Counted from the stretch's first letter, positions 48,401 through 53,692 are shown. The stretch is 64,000 bases of DNA from Vitellaria paradoxa (GCA_019916065.1 CM034241.1:22955541-23019540), one strand, 5' to 3'. Translations and numbers: made by a program. Notes: generated from the sequence alone by a model not told the origin.

Positions 48401-51400
48401 GGAACTAAGAAAAGACAAAGGCAAAGCACTCTTAACTTTCTGAGATGATTCAAGGTGGTAAAGGCCGTTTCTTTCCTTAGCAAGTCCAATCCTCCTCCCC
48501 CGAGTCCTGATCCTGAAAAACACAATAAGAAGGAAAAAAAAAAATAGCATAACATTTAAGATCATAGGTAAGCTTTTGAATTGAAACAAGGCTGGTCGAT
48601 AGTTTTGGTACATGGAGGACATTTTTGAGGATAAGGGTAGGTGTGACATTTTTGAGGATAAGGATAAAATGGTCATTTTGTCAGACGAGCTTGGATCATT
48701 AGAAGTCTTACTTTAGTAGAATTTGTGTTACCTTTATAATAGCAATGTAACTTAGAGGAATCATCTATTCAACTATTAATAATGCTTTCAATCTTGATAT
48801 TTATAATTCTTATGGATTCAACTATCACTTTAGATAGCAAAAAAGCCTATTTAGTACGCCAAGCAGAAATGCACCAGAAAAGTGCCTATAATATGGGGTT
48901 ACACTACTCATTTTCAATTACCAATTTCACAAGATAATCTCTCCTACTAGTGTTTTGATAGGTAAGAAGGTGCCCAAATAGTTGACCTAGGATCTATCGG
49001 AATACTACAACACATTAGCTGATATGTTGGTGTAACTTTCTCCCAACTTTACATTTGTAAATTAGTGTAAATCATAGTCTTTAGCCGACATCATGAAGGC
49101 TAACAAGAGTAAAGGAAAGGCTTGACACCAATAGCGTTCTCTCTTATATACATTGGAGCTAGTACAAACTAGGAAATAAGCATATTTTCCCCAATCAAAT
49201 CAAATCCCCTATAATAGAAAAGAATAGATCCTATCATATTTACAATATTCTAACACCCCCTCAAACTGTACCATATATATCATATGTTATAAACTTCATA
49301 CAAAGATACCTGTTAGAGATATGTAAACATAGAAATAGTCATAGATTAATTTAGAGTGATTCCTTCCTAGAATAGGAGACATGATTAATTATTTCCTAAT
49401 TTTATAAAGTTTATGTATGTTAGATATTGTTGTAAATGTGATAAAAAGAAAATTATTTTCTTGATTTCCTAGTATAGGAATATTTGATTGATTCATTGTA
49501 ATAATTTCCTTATATGTAGGATTCCTATGCATGTGAATAGCTTAAGGTGAACCCCAATACAACACACGATTTTCATCTCTCAATTCAATCTTTCTAATAT
49601 GGTAACAGACTAGAAATCCTAGAATCTGTTCTTCGTTTTACGAATTTCAAAATTTTTTTTTCTGTTTGGGTCATGTGTCTATATCAAGCCCTTGTTCTTC
49701 ATTTTAGTATCAACGTCATTGTCTCCAGACATCCGCAACCAGAGGTTCAAGAATTCTTAGCACTTCGACAAGTTTTCAAGGTGCGATTAGGCACTCTCTT
49801 TGGTTGACGATTCATCAAATCAACCACACCATCAGTCTCACCTAGCATTGACGAACCTCGTAGCTAGATCTCCTACCTGAATAGTGACTCACACACCATC
49901 AGAGGCTCAGCAAGTGAGATCTACTTGAAGTCATCTCCTCTGCCAACTGTGAGCATGTGGCTTCATCTTTCACTGTCTAACAATCTACTCGCAGTCACCC
50001 TTGACTGACGATCTCAATCGCTTCATCTCAAGCAACATCCGACCTCTTGCAACCTTCTGGGGACTTTTCAAGGGACTCCAGACCTTTCTAACTACTCAAA
50101 TCCTGTTTATAGCCCATTTTTCTCAAATTTCCAATAATGACTGACTCCAGTTCCATTTCCAGTACTTCTATGGAATCTAAGCCGCTTGGCTCCATCAACT
50201 GGCTCCATCATTTAACTACTTGAAAATTGAACGAGAAGAACTATCTACAATGGTCAAAGGCAGTTAAAATTGCTCTCACCCAAACTTGACCCGGCCTCCA
50301 CTACAAGTACTTATGATGCTTCGATTCAAGATGATGCCAATATTGTCAATATACTATGGAACTCTATGGAAACTGAAGTTGATAATTTGTGCGCTCACTT
50401 GGATACTGATAAAGAAATCTGAGAATACATTCAATTACTGTATTTTAGTGATCTCAGTTGCAGTTATAATGTCTCCAGCAACTTCTTTAAGCTCCAACAG
50501 TCTAGGCGTAGTATACCTGAGTGCTTTGCTAATTTGAAAAAAAAAAAGTACAAAGAGCCCAGTACTCTTCAGTCTTTATCTACTGACATTAATGAAATGC
50601 AACGACAACGAGAAAAGATGGTGATACTGAAATTACTTGCCAACCTTGACCCTGAATTTGAACAAGTGATAGCACAAATACTTGGTGGTGCTTCTTTCCC
50701 ATCTTTTACTGAGACATATTCTTGAGCTCTGCTAATCGCATCTCAGAATTCTTCTCATGACTCTGAGACCACTCACTCAACTTTTACTAGTCAGTCGACC
50801 ACTCATCTACCTAATGATGAGCGTGATACTAAAGATAGTCAGGGTGGTATTCAAAGAGATTGCAATGATAAAGAACGCGAGCTTAGGCCTAAATGTGCAA
50901 ACTATGGAGAGATGGATTACCTTCGTGAAAAATGTTGGGTTCTTTATGACAAGCCTGCTCATATGGCTCATTCTTGATCCCCATCACTACCCTTGCAAGC
51001 CTTGCACTTTATTTTTTTCAACTCTAATTGACCCCCTTCAAATCATTCATCACTTGAATTATAGTTCAACCTGTCAACATGATTCTCACTTGGAATACAT
51101 AGATAGCTTGGGTGCATTACTAGAGTATAGTCACCATACCATATAATGCATCACAAACATTCATTCTTATTCACCAAACTATTTTGGTCAAAATCATTGT
51201 CATAACATTCATCACAATTTTTATACCCAATAAAGCATATTCCTTAAACCCCAAGAGATGCTGGCTGATGCTTAGTCTTTAACTTGCATCTACTCTCTAA
51301 TGTGCATTTAGCCTTCAAACTTGCACCTAGCCTTTAGATTGCATCATATTATTGTCATAAAAGCAACATTCTATGCATCACTAGCACATAGTGCACAATC

Positions 51401-52501
51401 ACATCAGTTGCAAGAACTACAATTAGTCTACATCTCTCTAGAGATGCATGGGCGGTATGATGGCCCGCTCACAACCTTAGCCACTGACATTATATTCCAC
51501 TGCTAGCATTCTACATTATAACATCACCATTTAGATCATCATGTAGTGAATATCATGATCACACTAAATCAGCAACAATGGAGTGAAGATTGGATAGTGA
51601 AGAGATAGAGAAGGAAAAAAAAAAAAAAAAGACCTCTAGGCATCCGAGTGGCTAGGCGGGTAGGGTGCCTAAGTATTGTTAACGGTTGTAACATTTAGAT
51701 CACCATCCATTATAACATTCAGGGTGTTGCTTAGCCAGCACTAATCTGGCCGTGAACAAGTTTATTAGCAATTAACCAACTGTACAATGCATAACTCAAT
51801 CAATCGATTCATAGTCCTAATTAGTTTATGTAAAGCCATGTCCTCCCTCTGTTAAGAAGCTGCTACATCTGAAATTGGACTTAACAATACCCCAGCATGA
51901 GTTCTTCACTCGTAGCATTAAGAAATAGGAGAACCACCCATCACTAAACAAATCTTATTTATCTACAATGTCATACAACCAAATCAACACTGCTTATATT
52001 CATTTAACAATAAAATAAATAAAAGGGAAAAATAAAACCTTCTCCTCTGAGCTTGTTCCAGGCCGCCTCAAGGCCACCCGTTAGCTGACCGAACATTTCA
52101 GCCTTGATGCCGACACCGCGCATGCCTCTTCTAACAGTCACAACACCCTTGGAGTTCACCAAGCCCCATAAATCTCTCTGTCAAACAAGTCGCAGAACAA
52201 GGAAAACAAAATATTGGTATAAAGAATTTGAATTTTACTGAACAACAAAGAAGTGGGTGCAGTAAATTTGAAGTTCGTACGTTGTTGTGGTGCTAGCTGT
52301 TCGACTTACTGTGGAAGAATTTCTGGAAGAGACGGCAATGGAGAGAATGGAGCCGGCCCAAGAAGAGCAAAAGCTGGTTGATTTTCGTGGATTGGAGAAG
52401 GGGGTTTTGTGGGTTGGAAGTGAAGGAGAAGAAGTTACAGAGAAATGGCGGGAAGCAACGGCTGAGAATGGTCTGGTGGCGGCGTGGGTGATGGCTTCCA
52501 T
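9388..52501 (-). CDS. cpSRP54: Chloroplast signal recognition particle 54-kDa protein, whole gene (15 coding exons)
   Basis: The spliced reading frame joins 52310-52501, 52039-52177, 43978-44045, 43790-43891, 43207-43359, 43005-43082, 38746-38871, 38520-38622, 35914-36014, 22039-22176, 21820-21963, 21573-21648, 11298-11383, 11040-11162 and 9388-9495 (1737 nt, 578 residues), close to the roughly 564 residues known for Arabidopsis. Every intron is GT-AG and phase is kept across all 14 joins. Residues 1 to about 85 are a Ser/Thr-rich, acid-poor transit peptide. The SRP GTPase follows: P-loop GLQGVGKTT (198-206), insertion-box motif [12 protein letters not shown] (227-238), DTAGRLQ (280-286), TKLDGD (338-343). 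The methionine-rich M domain occupies about 400-540. The tail has ARRKR (549-553), the known cpSRP43-binding motif, which separates it from cytosolic SRP54. It is a soluble stromal GTPase for thylakoid protein targeting. The gene is unusually long because transposons fill five introns. No exon is damaged, so it is very probably functional. Confidence 0.96.
9652..10400. mobile_element. Probable hAT-like MITE in intron 14
   Basis: The ends are imperfect inverted repeats: GCCCTGTTTGATAACACTTC on the left, and the complement of the right end reads TGTGTTTGGTAACATCTTC. A GTTTGGTAACA-type terminus is common in plant hAT-derived MITEs. I could not find a clean 8-bp target duplication. There is no coding content. 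Confidence 0.45.
10401..11039. other. Remainder of intron 14
   Basis: AT-rich intronic sequence. The frames here are extensions of exon 14 past its donor or shadows. Confidence 0.5.
11040..11162 (-). CDS. cpSRP54: cpSRP54 exon 14 (M domain end)
   Basis: 41 codons (503-543): [20 protein letters not shown], then [10 protein letters not shown]. It closes the M domain and starts the linker to the tail. Acceptor TTTTAG, donor GTACAT. Confidence 0.95.
11298..11383 (-). CDS. cpSRP54: cpSRP54 exon 13 (M domain)
   Basis: 86 nt completing codon 474 and coding 475-502: [20 protein letters not shown] then GSGKTEQQ. This is the conserved basic turn before the last M-domain helix. Acceptor CTCTGCAG, donor GTATTT. 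Confidence 0.95.
11384..12308. other. Intron 12, 3' portion without recognised element
   Basis: Low-complexity intronic DNA between exon 13 and the solo LTR. No repeat ends or coding similarity noticed. Confidence 0.45.
12314..12630 (+). mobile_element. Solo LTR (copia-like) in intron 12
   Basis: 317 bp, starting TGTTGAGAAAATAAG and ending TTTTTCTAACA. It is flanked by exact 5-bp duplications AACGG (12309-12313 and 12631-12635). An internal TATATAAAGG near 12560-12570 fits an LTR promoter TATA box. No internal region or partner LTR lies nearby, so it most likely remains after recombination between two LTRs. Confidence 0.8.
12986..13383. mobile_element. Tourist-like (PIF/Harbinger) MITE in intron 12
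   Basis: 398 bp. Terminal inverted repeats GGCTGCGTTTGTTT and, on the complement of the right end, GGCTGTGTTTGTTT. Both sides carry the 3-bp target TAA (12983-12985, 13384-13386), the expected duplication for this superfamily. A second inner inverted pair around GGACCCCACAAATG and CATATGTGGGTCCC adds to the fold. No transposase frame is present. Confidence 0.8.
13585..13902 (-). pseudogene. gag C-terminal fragment of the outer copia
   Basis: 105 codons with [16 protein letters not shown], a Gly/Arg-rich run, and a broken zinc knuckle in which the first Cys position is Tyr (YDHCGDTNH). It closely parallels the inner element's gag at 17848-18165, so the two copias belong to related families. 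Confidence 0.65.
14266..14457 (-). repeat. 3' LTR of inner copia
   Basis: 192 bp, preceded on the minus strand by a polypurine tract. Sequence as in the 5' LTR, with about nine differences. Confidence 0.9.
14452..15048 (-). pseudogene. Inner copia RNase H
   Basis: 198 open codons with the copia RNase H signatures [32 protein letters not shown] and [13 protein letters not shown]. It ends just inside the 3' LTR. It is the best-preserved part of the element. Confidence 0.8.
15052..16179 (-). pseudogene. Inner copia reverse transcriptase region
   Basis: Broken into frames 15907-16179 ([20 protein letters not shown]), 15517-15744 ([20 protein letters not shown], first catalytic Asp) and 15052-15456 ([11 protein letters not shown], the YVDD active site, then [10 protein letters not shown]). 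Stops and shifts between them prevent a product. Confidence 0.8.
16203..17232 (-). pseudogene. Inner copia integrase region
   Basis: At 16912-17232 the zinc part [14 protein letters not shown] is followed by [10 protein letters not shown] (first catalytic Asp) and [15 protein letters not shown]. At 16203-16682 the C-terminal part [19 protein letters not shown] and [14 protein letters not shown] remains. The middle, with the second Asp and Glu, is not intact. Confidence 0.75.
17307..17364. mobile_element. 30-bp poly(A) insertion flanked by a 14-bp duplication
   Basis: GATAGTAAAGACCA occurs at 17307-17320 and 17351-17364. Between the copies are only AATTACC and 23 A residues (17321-17350). This looks like a target-primed (LINE-machinery) insertion cut to its 3' tail. 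It lies in the inner copia. Confidence 0.75.
17550..17774 (-). pseudogene. Inner copia protease fragment
   Basis: [13 protein letters not shown] carries the aspartic protease D-S-G core expected after gag, followed by LADGSSWPV. The frame is broken downstream. Confidence 0.7.
17848..18165 (-). pseudogene. Inner copia gag C-terminal part with zinc knuckle
   Basis: Contains [16 protein letters not shown], a Gly/Arg-rich tract, then an intact CX2CX4HX4C knuckle [15 protein letters not shown] frameshift separates it from the N-terminal gag part. Confidence 0.75.
18323..18754 (-). pseudogene. Inner copia gag N-terminal part
   Basis: Starts [10 protein letters not shown] and contains [20 protein letters not shown], the usual copia gag opening (L-x-x-x-N-Y-x-x-W). 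The frame opens upstream of this Met. It is lost near 18323 before the zinc knuckle. Confidence 0.75.
19332..19523 (-). repeat. 5' LTR of inner copia
   Basis: 192 bp. It begins TGTTAGAATCC on the minus strand and ends TTGTTCAACT, directly touching the tRNA-Met primer site. About 5% different from its partner. Confidence 0.9.
20358..21572. other. Intron 12, 5' portion
   Basis: Contains an LTR-like stretch (about 20363-20655) with CCTATATAAAGG followed by a CT-rich leader, similar to a retrotransposon promoter, but ends and target duplication were not confirmed. The rest is AT-rich. A 121-codon frame at 20907-21272 has no recognised similarity and overlaps intron sequence only. Confidence 0.4.
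21573..21648 (-). CDS. cpSRP54: cpSRP54 exon 12 (M domain)
   Basis: 76 nt coding 449-473 ([20 protein letters not shown] then EAMTP) plus one base of 474. Acceptor GTAACAG, donor GTAATA, which opens the 10.2-kb intron 12. Confidence 0.95.
21820..21963 (-). CDS. cpSRP54: cpSRP54 exon 11 (M domain)
   Basis: 48 codons (401-448). [16 protein letters not shown] is followed by the Met/Gly-rich stretch [16 protein letters not shown] that forms the flexible finger loop for binding hydrophobic segments. Acceptor TGAGTAG, donor GTATTT. Confidence 0.96.
22039..22176 (-). CDS. cpSRP54: cpSRP54 exon 10 (G5, start of M domain)
   Basis: 46 codons (355-400). [18 protein letters not shown] carries the G5 closing loop, then [20 protein letters not shown] leads into the M domain. 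Acceptor ATGACAG, donor GTGAGT. Confidence 0.96.
22311..23072. mobile_element. hAT-like MITE complex in intron 9
   Basis: The left end (GGGAATGG..ACCCATACCCATTAGGGTA) pairs with the complement of the right end (GGGATGGCAATTTACC..TACCCACTGGGTA), a terminus type common in plant hAT MITEs. Inside are inverted GAGCTCGAGCTT-like blocks (about 22545-22700 and 22860-22980) that may be a second nested MITE. No exact 8-bp duplication was found. Confidence 0.45.
23170..23352 (-). mobile_element. tRNA-derived SINE in intron 9
   Basis: On the minus strand it starts near CCTGGAGTTAGCTCGAGTGG (A-box-like TTAGCTCGAGTGG). A B-box-like GGGTTTGATTCC lies about 50 bp on, and it ends TTATC plus an A run (23170-23180). 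Short CTTCAT-containing direct repeats flank it. Box spacing and tail fit a plant SINE. Confidence 0.65.
24505..25679 (-). mobile_element. Miniature LTR retrotransposon (TRIM-like) in intron 9
   Basis: 1175 bp in total. LTRs are 24505-24735 (231 bp) and 25441-25679 (239 bp), about 4% different by eye. The tRNA-Met primer site TGGTATCAGAGCC abuts the 5' LTR (minus strand, 25428-25440), and the purine tract TTTGAGGGAGGG precedes the 3' LTR. The target duplication is GATAT/GCTAT with one change. The 705-bp interior has no gag or pol, so it depended on another element for movement. Confidence 0.85.
24870..25275. repeat. Two tandem arrays inside the miniature LTR element
   Basis: Array 1 (about 24885-25015) is three units of roughly 47-52 bp built on CCAAATCTACTAATGCGCCT and CACAAAAACGTAGAT. 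Array 2 (about 25065-25270) is two units of about 115 bp beginning CCAAAAGCGCAAGATA. Units differ by several substitutions. Confidence 0.7.
25833..28552. repeat. Non-coding repeat with many short GC-containing motifs
   Basis: Starts with a stretch including GAGATTTGGAGTCGCCACC (about 26179), typical of a dispersed plant repeat. From about 26970 to 28400 irregularly spaced variants of GAGCxTxGCT and AGTGCxTxGCA recur many times. No coding similarity. Nature unknown. Confidence 0.45.
29757..30326. mobile_element. hAT-type MITE inside the copia reverse transcriptase
   Basis: 570 bp with ends TAGGGGTGAGCA and TGTACAACCCTA, flanked by an exact 8-bp duplication ATTGAGGT (29749-29756 and 30327-30334), the size expected for hAT transposition. 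Removing it rejoins the FLGIEV motif to the rest of the reverse transcriptase. The interior is AT-rich with mirrored GGTTCGGTT-type blocks near each end and no transposase. Confidence 0.88.
30973..31226 (+). repeat. Perfect 127-bp tandem duplication
   Basis: 30973-31099 and 31100-31226 appear identical, starting ATGAAAGAACTAAACATACT and ending GCTCCTGGGG. The unit is not a multiple of three, so it shifts the RNase H frame. Lack of differences implies it arose long after the element died. Confidence 0.9.
31291..31485 (+). repeat. 3' LTR of the first copia remnant
   Basis: Begins TGTTAGATATG directly after the purine tract CTTGAGAGAG. It is similar to the 5' LTR at about 49427-49597 (shared CTTGATTTCCTAGT and GGATTCCTA.GCATGT), so the two remnants are one family. 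Confidence 0.65.
31486..33981 (+). pseudogene. Second copia remnant: integrase to RNase H
   Basis: Reads VYTDVWGPS then FVIFVDAF (integrase), [23 protein letters not shown] (the expected catalytic Glu of AERKH is Lys), later INLTLRML and [14 protein letters not shown] reverse transcriptase pieces near 32890-32990, and the RNase H part up to 33760. Gag, protease and the integrase zinc domain are missing. Many stops. Confidence 0.7.
33982..34150 (+). repeat. 3' LTR of the second copia remnant
   Basis: Starts TGCTAGAATATAG right after the purine tract CTTGAGGGGGCG (33970-33981). Its first part matches 28553 to about 28670. The end is approximate. Confidence 0.6.
34151..35913. other. Intron 9, 5' portion
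   Basis: AT-rich. An LTR-like end (minus strand TGTTAGAGAATTG from about 35691 downwards to roughly 35480) suggests a further solo LTR, not confirmed. No coding similarity. Confidence 0.4.
35914..36014 (-). CDS. cpSRP54: cpSRP54 exon 9 (G4)
   Basis: 101 nt completing codon 321 and coding 322-354. Contains the G4 motif TKLDGD followed by [11 protein letters not shown]. The acceptor is TTTTCAG. The donor GTTAGC departs from the plant consensus although it opens the largest intron (13.7 kb). Confidence 0.96.
36151..37065 (+). mobile_element. Probable solo LTR in intron 8
   Basis: Starts near TGTCACAATCTTG. The stretch GATTATAGTAAAGCTATTTG..CTCCGCAACAAGGATCCGG, followed by TCAAAGGAGATTCCGTAGTAAA, resembles the 3' end of long copia LTRs. 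It is less AT-rich than the surrounding intron. The flanks TAGAA/TAGAG could be a worn 5-bp duplication. Ends uncertain. Confidence 0.45.
37495..37672. repeat. 89-bp tandem duplication in intron 8
   Basis: Two copies (37495-37583 and 37584-37672) starting TGGTTAC.ACAATTT and sharing TTTCCCTGTGGGGAATTTAT. They differ at about three positions including one inserted T. Confidence 0.85.
38520..38622 (-). CDS. cpSRP54: cpSRP54 exon 8 (G domain)
   Basis: 103 nt coding residues 287-320 plus one base of 321, from [18 protein letters not shown] to MTGQEAA. Contains the [10 protein letters not shown] strand of the SRP GTPase. Acceptor TCCCCAG, donor GTGTTT. Confidence 0.96.
38746..38871 (-). CDS. cpSRP54: cpSRP54 exon 7 (G3)
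   Basis: 42 codons (245-286), starting [18 protein letters not shown] and ending with the G3 motif DTAGRLQ (280-286). Acceptor GTGACAG, donor GTTGTA. Confidence 0.96.
39060..39435 (+). pseudogene. Copia gag relic and retroposon tail in intron 6
   Basis: [18 protein letters not shown] (about 39165-39225) parallels the gag of the remnant at 50.3 kb. It runs straight into CTTGAGGGGGAGTGTTAGAG, a purine tract plus LTR start, so nearly all of pol has been deleted. The segment ends TTTGCTTATCAAAAAAA (about 39417-39433), typical of a LINE-type tail. Confidence 0.5.
40341..41851. mobile_element. Foldback element with long inverted arms in intron 6
   Basis: The left arm (about 40341-40915) is an imperfect reverse complement of the right arm (about 41258-41851). 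Paired stretches include GGAATTTTACCAAAA, CTTTTATGAGATAA, TTTAAATACAAATATTT and TTAGTTAGG. The central loop is about 340 bp. Flanks ATAATATTA and AAAATATTT match at 7 of 9 bases, which would fit a worn 9-bp MULE-type duplication. There is no transposase frame. Confidence 0.7.
41852..43004. other. Intron 6 remainder
   Basis: AT-rich intron with a TA microsatellite near 42140-42157. No gene or element ends recognised. Confidence 0.45.
43005..43082 (-). CDS. cpSRP54: cpSRP54 exon 6 (SRP GTPase insertion box)
   Basis: 26 codons (219-244): [20 protein letters not shown] followed by VILSEQ. This is the insertion-box/G2 region specific to SRP-type GTPases. Acceptor TTCACAG, donor GTATTT, which opens the 4.1-kb intron 6. 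Confidence 0.96.
43207..43359 (-). CDS. cpSRP54: cpSRP54 exon 5 (P-loop, G1)
   Basis: 51 codons (168-218). Contains [11 protein letters not shown] and the GTPase P-loop GLQGVGKTT at 198-206, ending YLKKQ before donor GTGAAC. The open frame continues past the donor into intron 5, so the true exon is shorter than the frame. Confidence 0.97.
43790..43891 (-). CDS. cpSRP54: cpSRP54 exon 4 (N domain)
   Basis: 34 codons (residues 134-167), from [10 protein letters not shown] to RPDQQLVK, a continuation of the N-domain helical bundle. Acceptor GTCACAG, donor GTATGG, both phases 0. Not in any long open frame by itself; found by splice-site and family matching. Confidence 0.95.
43978..44045 (-). CDS. 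cpSRP54: cpSRP54 exon 3 (N domain)
   Basis: 68 nt coding the end of codon 111 and residues 112-133 ([20 protein letters not shown] then AD), the conserved N-domain helix with [11 protein letters not shown]. Acceptor GCTCCAG, donor GTAAGG, phase 0 exit. Confidence 0.96.
44046..45245. other. Intron 2, 3' portion with a short tandem array
   Basis: A 106-codon frame at 44592-44912 has no recognised similarity. At about 45105-45225 there are three degenerate units of roughly 45 bp built on CCTCCTTxGGCATTAGGAAA. Otherwise plain intron. Confidence 0.45.
45631..46146 (-). pseudogene. Copia RNase H of the intron 2 element
   Basis: 45853-46146 has [20 protein letters not shown] and [20 protein letters not shown]. 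45631-45834 has [20 protein letters not shown] and [21 protein letters not shown] stop splits the two. Confidence 0.8.
46119..47072 (-). pseudogene. Copia reverse transcriptase of the intron 2 element
   Basis: 46770-47072 has [20 protein letters not shown] and [16 protein letters not shown]. 46442-46633 has [17 protein letters not shown]. 46119-46445 has [13 protein letters not shown] with the YVDD site, then [12 protein letters not shown]. Stops near 46.64-46.77 kb break it. Confidence 0.8.
47244..48676 (-). pseudogene. Copia pre-integrase and integrase, 379-codon open frame
   Basis: 48323-48676 carries the pre-integrase part ([21 protein letters not shown]). 47244-48383 is the longest open frame in the window: zinc residues [20 protein letters not shown] (first Asp), [10 protein letters not shown] (second Asp), and [12 protein letters not shown], where the third catalytic residue Glu is Lys, then FGCTAFVHV and [14 protein letters not shown]. 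The Lys change alone should abolish strand transfer. Confidence 0.85.
49080..49270 (-). repeat. Isolated LTR end with purine tract
   Basis: On the minus strand CAGTTTGAGGGGG is followed by TGTTAGAATATTG, a copia purine tract and LTR start. The LTR runs down to about 49080. No pol is attached on this side. Confidence 0.5.
49427..51000 (+). mobile_element. Copia 5' remnant (LTR plus gag) in intron 2
   Basis: The LTR at 49427 to about 49597 starts TGTTAGATATTG and is followed by TGGTAACAGACTAGAA, a mutated tRNA-Met primer site. Gag follows: [14 protein letters not shown] (about 50235-50280), then pieces to a zinc-knuckle relic at about 50890-50935. No protease or pol follows. Confidence 0.7.
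50128..50980 (+). pseudogene. Copia gag relic with destroyed zinc knuckle
   Basis: Starts [14 protein letters not shown], then [30 protein letters not shown] and [14 protein letters not shown]. The knuckle reads [16 protein letters not shown]: two of the four metal ligands are Tyr. Frames change several times. Confidence 0.7.
51001..52038. other. Intron 2, 5' portion
   Basis: AT-rich intron with an A-run at about 51616-51631. No coding similarity in the 61-129 codon frames seen here. Confidence 0.45.
52039..52177 (-). CDS. cpSRP54: cpSRP54 exon 2 (start of mature protein, N domain)
   Basis: Codes residues 65-110 plus one base of codon 111. It carries [19 protein letters not shown], the hallmark start of the mature cpSRP54 N domain. 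The acceptor is ..TTTGACAG and the donor is the weak GTTTTA, which opens the 8.0-kb intron 2. Confidence 0.96.
52310..52501 (-). CDS. cpSRP54: cpSRP54 exon 1 (transit peptide)
   Basis: Codes residues 1-64, starting [10 protein letters not shown]. Rich in Ser, Thr, Ala and Arg with one acidic residue (Glu2), as expected for a chloroplast transit peptide. The ATG is the first in this frame and its context ends in ATGG. It ends ...NSST before a near-perfect donor GTAAGT. That join gives NSST-RDLW, resembling the SST-REIW stretch I recall in Arabidopsis cpSRP54. A 90-codon frame on the opposite strand is a shadow. Confidence 0.93.
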
Positions 52502-52713
52502 GGCCAGAGGGAAGATTGAGAAAAGACCACTCTCTCACTCTTTTCTCTCACTCTTCTGAAAGAGTCGTGGCTGTTATTCCATCCAGTTGCCACAATGGAT
52601 TACGAAGAAAAAGTACGGGAAAGAAAAAATGATGTTCGAGGGAATTGTCCAAAGCCTCGTTTAGAACCCCCACTTTCGCGAGTAAATTAGTGAAAATTTA
52701 TCAAATCTGATGT
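52502..52713 (-). promoter_or_regulatory. cpSRP54 5' UTR and proximal promoter
   Basis: Immediately upstream of the ATG the gene strand is GA/CT-rich (several GAGTGAGAG-like runs at about 52525-52565), as is common in plant 5' leaders. A GATAA core (I-box type, often found in photosynthesis genes) lies near 52698-52703 on the gene strand. I see no convincing TATA box. Only about 210 bp separate the ATG from the first MITE. Assignment rests on position. Confidence 0.45.
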
Positions 52714-52942
52714 TATGTTTAGAACTTAAATTTGTAGAAGTAAAGAAAAATAAAAAAAAATTATAATTCTTATACATTTAATTAAGTAAAAATTTAACTT
52801 TATTAATAAATATCTATTTATTTTAATCTTTTTCTCTAACTCTCTAAAATAAATAAATAAATTTGATTTTTTATTTTATTTTCTATTTCTACAATTTTTA
52901 TTCATTTTTCATTTCTTTCTACAAATTCATGTTCTAAACATA
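52714..52942. mobile_element. Stem-loop MITE upstream of cpSRP54
   Basis: About 229 bp. The left end TATGTTTAGAACTTAAATTT pairs with the complement of the right end TATGTTTAGAACATGAATTT, and similarity continues for about 40 bp. The interior is AT-rich and non-coding. Target duplication is not clear. It lies about 210 bp upstream of the start codon. Confidence 0.7.
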
Positions 52943-52974
52943 GAATGAATAATTTAATTCTAAAATCGTCATTA

Positions 52975-53692
52975 GTAATAGCATATCTATTTAAATATGT
53001 TATTCTAACAGCATATTTAGGCTCATTAAAGCAATTAAAAAATAACAATCCGTCCAAAGTTATAATTGAGAAGTGAATATTTAGATTGAACTAGTGATTA
53101 AACTCGTGCAATGCACGAATATGTCATATTATATTTATTTTAATTTTTAATTAAAGTTTATGTTAATAATCTCTTAAAAATAATTTTTATTAAATTATGT
53201 ACCAAAAATAATTAAGCTATTAAATAAATATTTAATTTATTAATAAATTACATGCATAATTAATTTATTTTACTAATTAAAATATGACATGATAAATAAA
53301 TTATTATCACTTAATTATATTCATCGAGATATAAATGGCTCTTAACATGTAAAGTTAAATTAGACATGTAAAATAATAAAAATTTTAAAATTAATTTATT
53401 AAATTATTTTTCTTTTATTTTTTATTAATAAAATTTATTAATTTTATTTTATTTGATCTTAATTATCAAAGCAAAATGAGGTAAGATGATGATTATATTT
53501 GAATTCAACTATAATACTAAATTTAAGTAATAAAATAATTAAATTGTTATAAATTCTAGAATTATGTTTAACAAAATATATTTTAAAATAATGCATTCTG
53601 GTTATTTAAAATGTATAACTTAAATTTAAAATAAATTCATAAAATTATATCAGTGAAATTATATTTTTAATAAGATTATAAAATAATTACTT
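52975..53692. repeat. 95-bp repeat copy followed by AT-rich DNA with a CGTGCAATGCACG palindrome
   Basis: 52975-53095 is a copy of a unit also seen near 59.25 and 61.5 kb. It is followed by ACTCGTGCAATGCACGA (53103-53119), a palindrome-bearing motif met at the ends of some plant AT-rich transposons. The rest is very AT-rich with nothing coding. Confidence 0.5.

Larger units (their letters stand above)
45246..48690 (-). mobile_element. 5'-truncated Ty1-copia in intron 2
   Basis: The 3' LTR is 45246-45464 (219 bp, minus-strand start TGTTGAGGTG) preceded by the purine tract CTTGAGGGGAAG. Reading on the minus strand: pre-integrase domain, integrase, reverse transcriptase and RNase H. Gag, protease and the 5' LTR are absent beyond about 48.69 kb. 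Stops separate the pol pieces. Confidence 0.8.

Noticed and set aside
52287..52559. 90-codon plus-strand frame over exon 1
   Set aside because: It is the antisense of the transit-peptide exon; the minus strand has a splice donor and family match.
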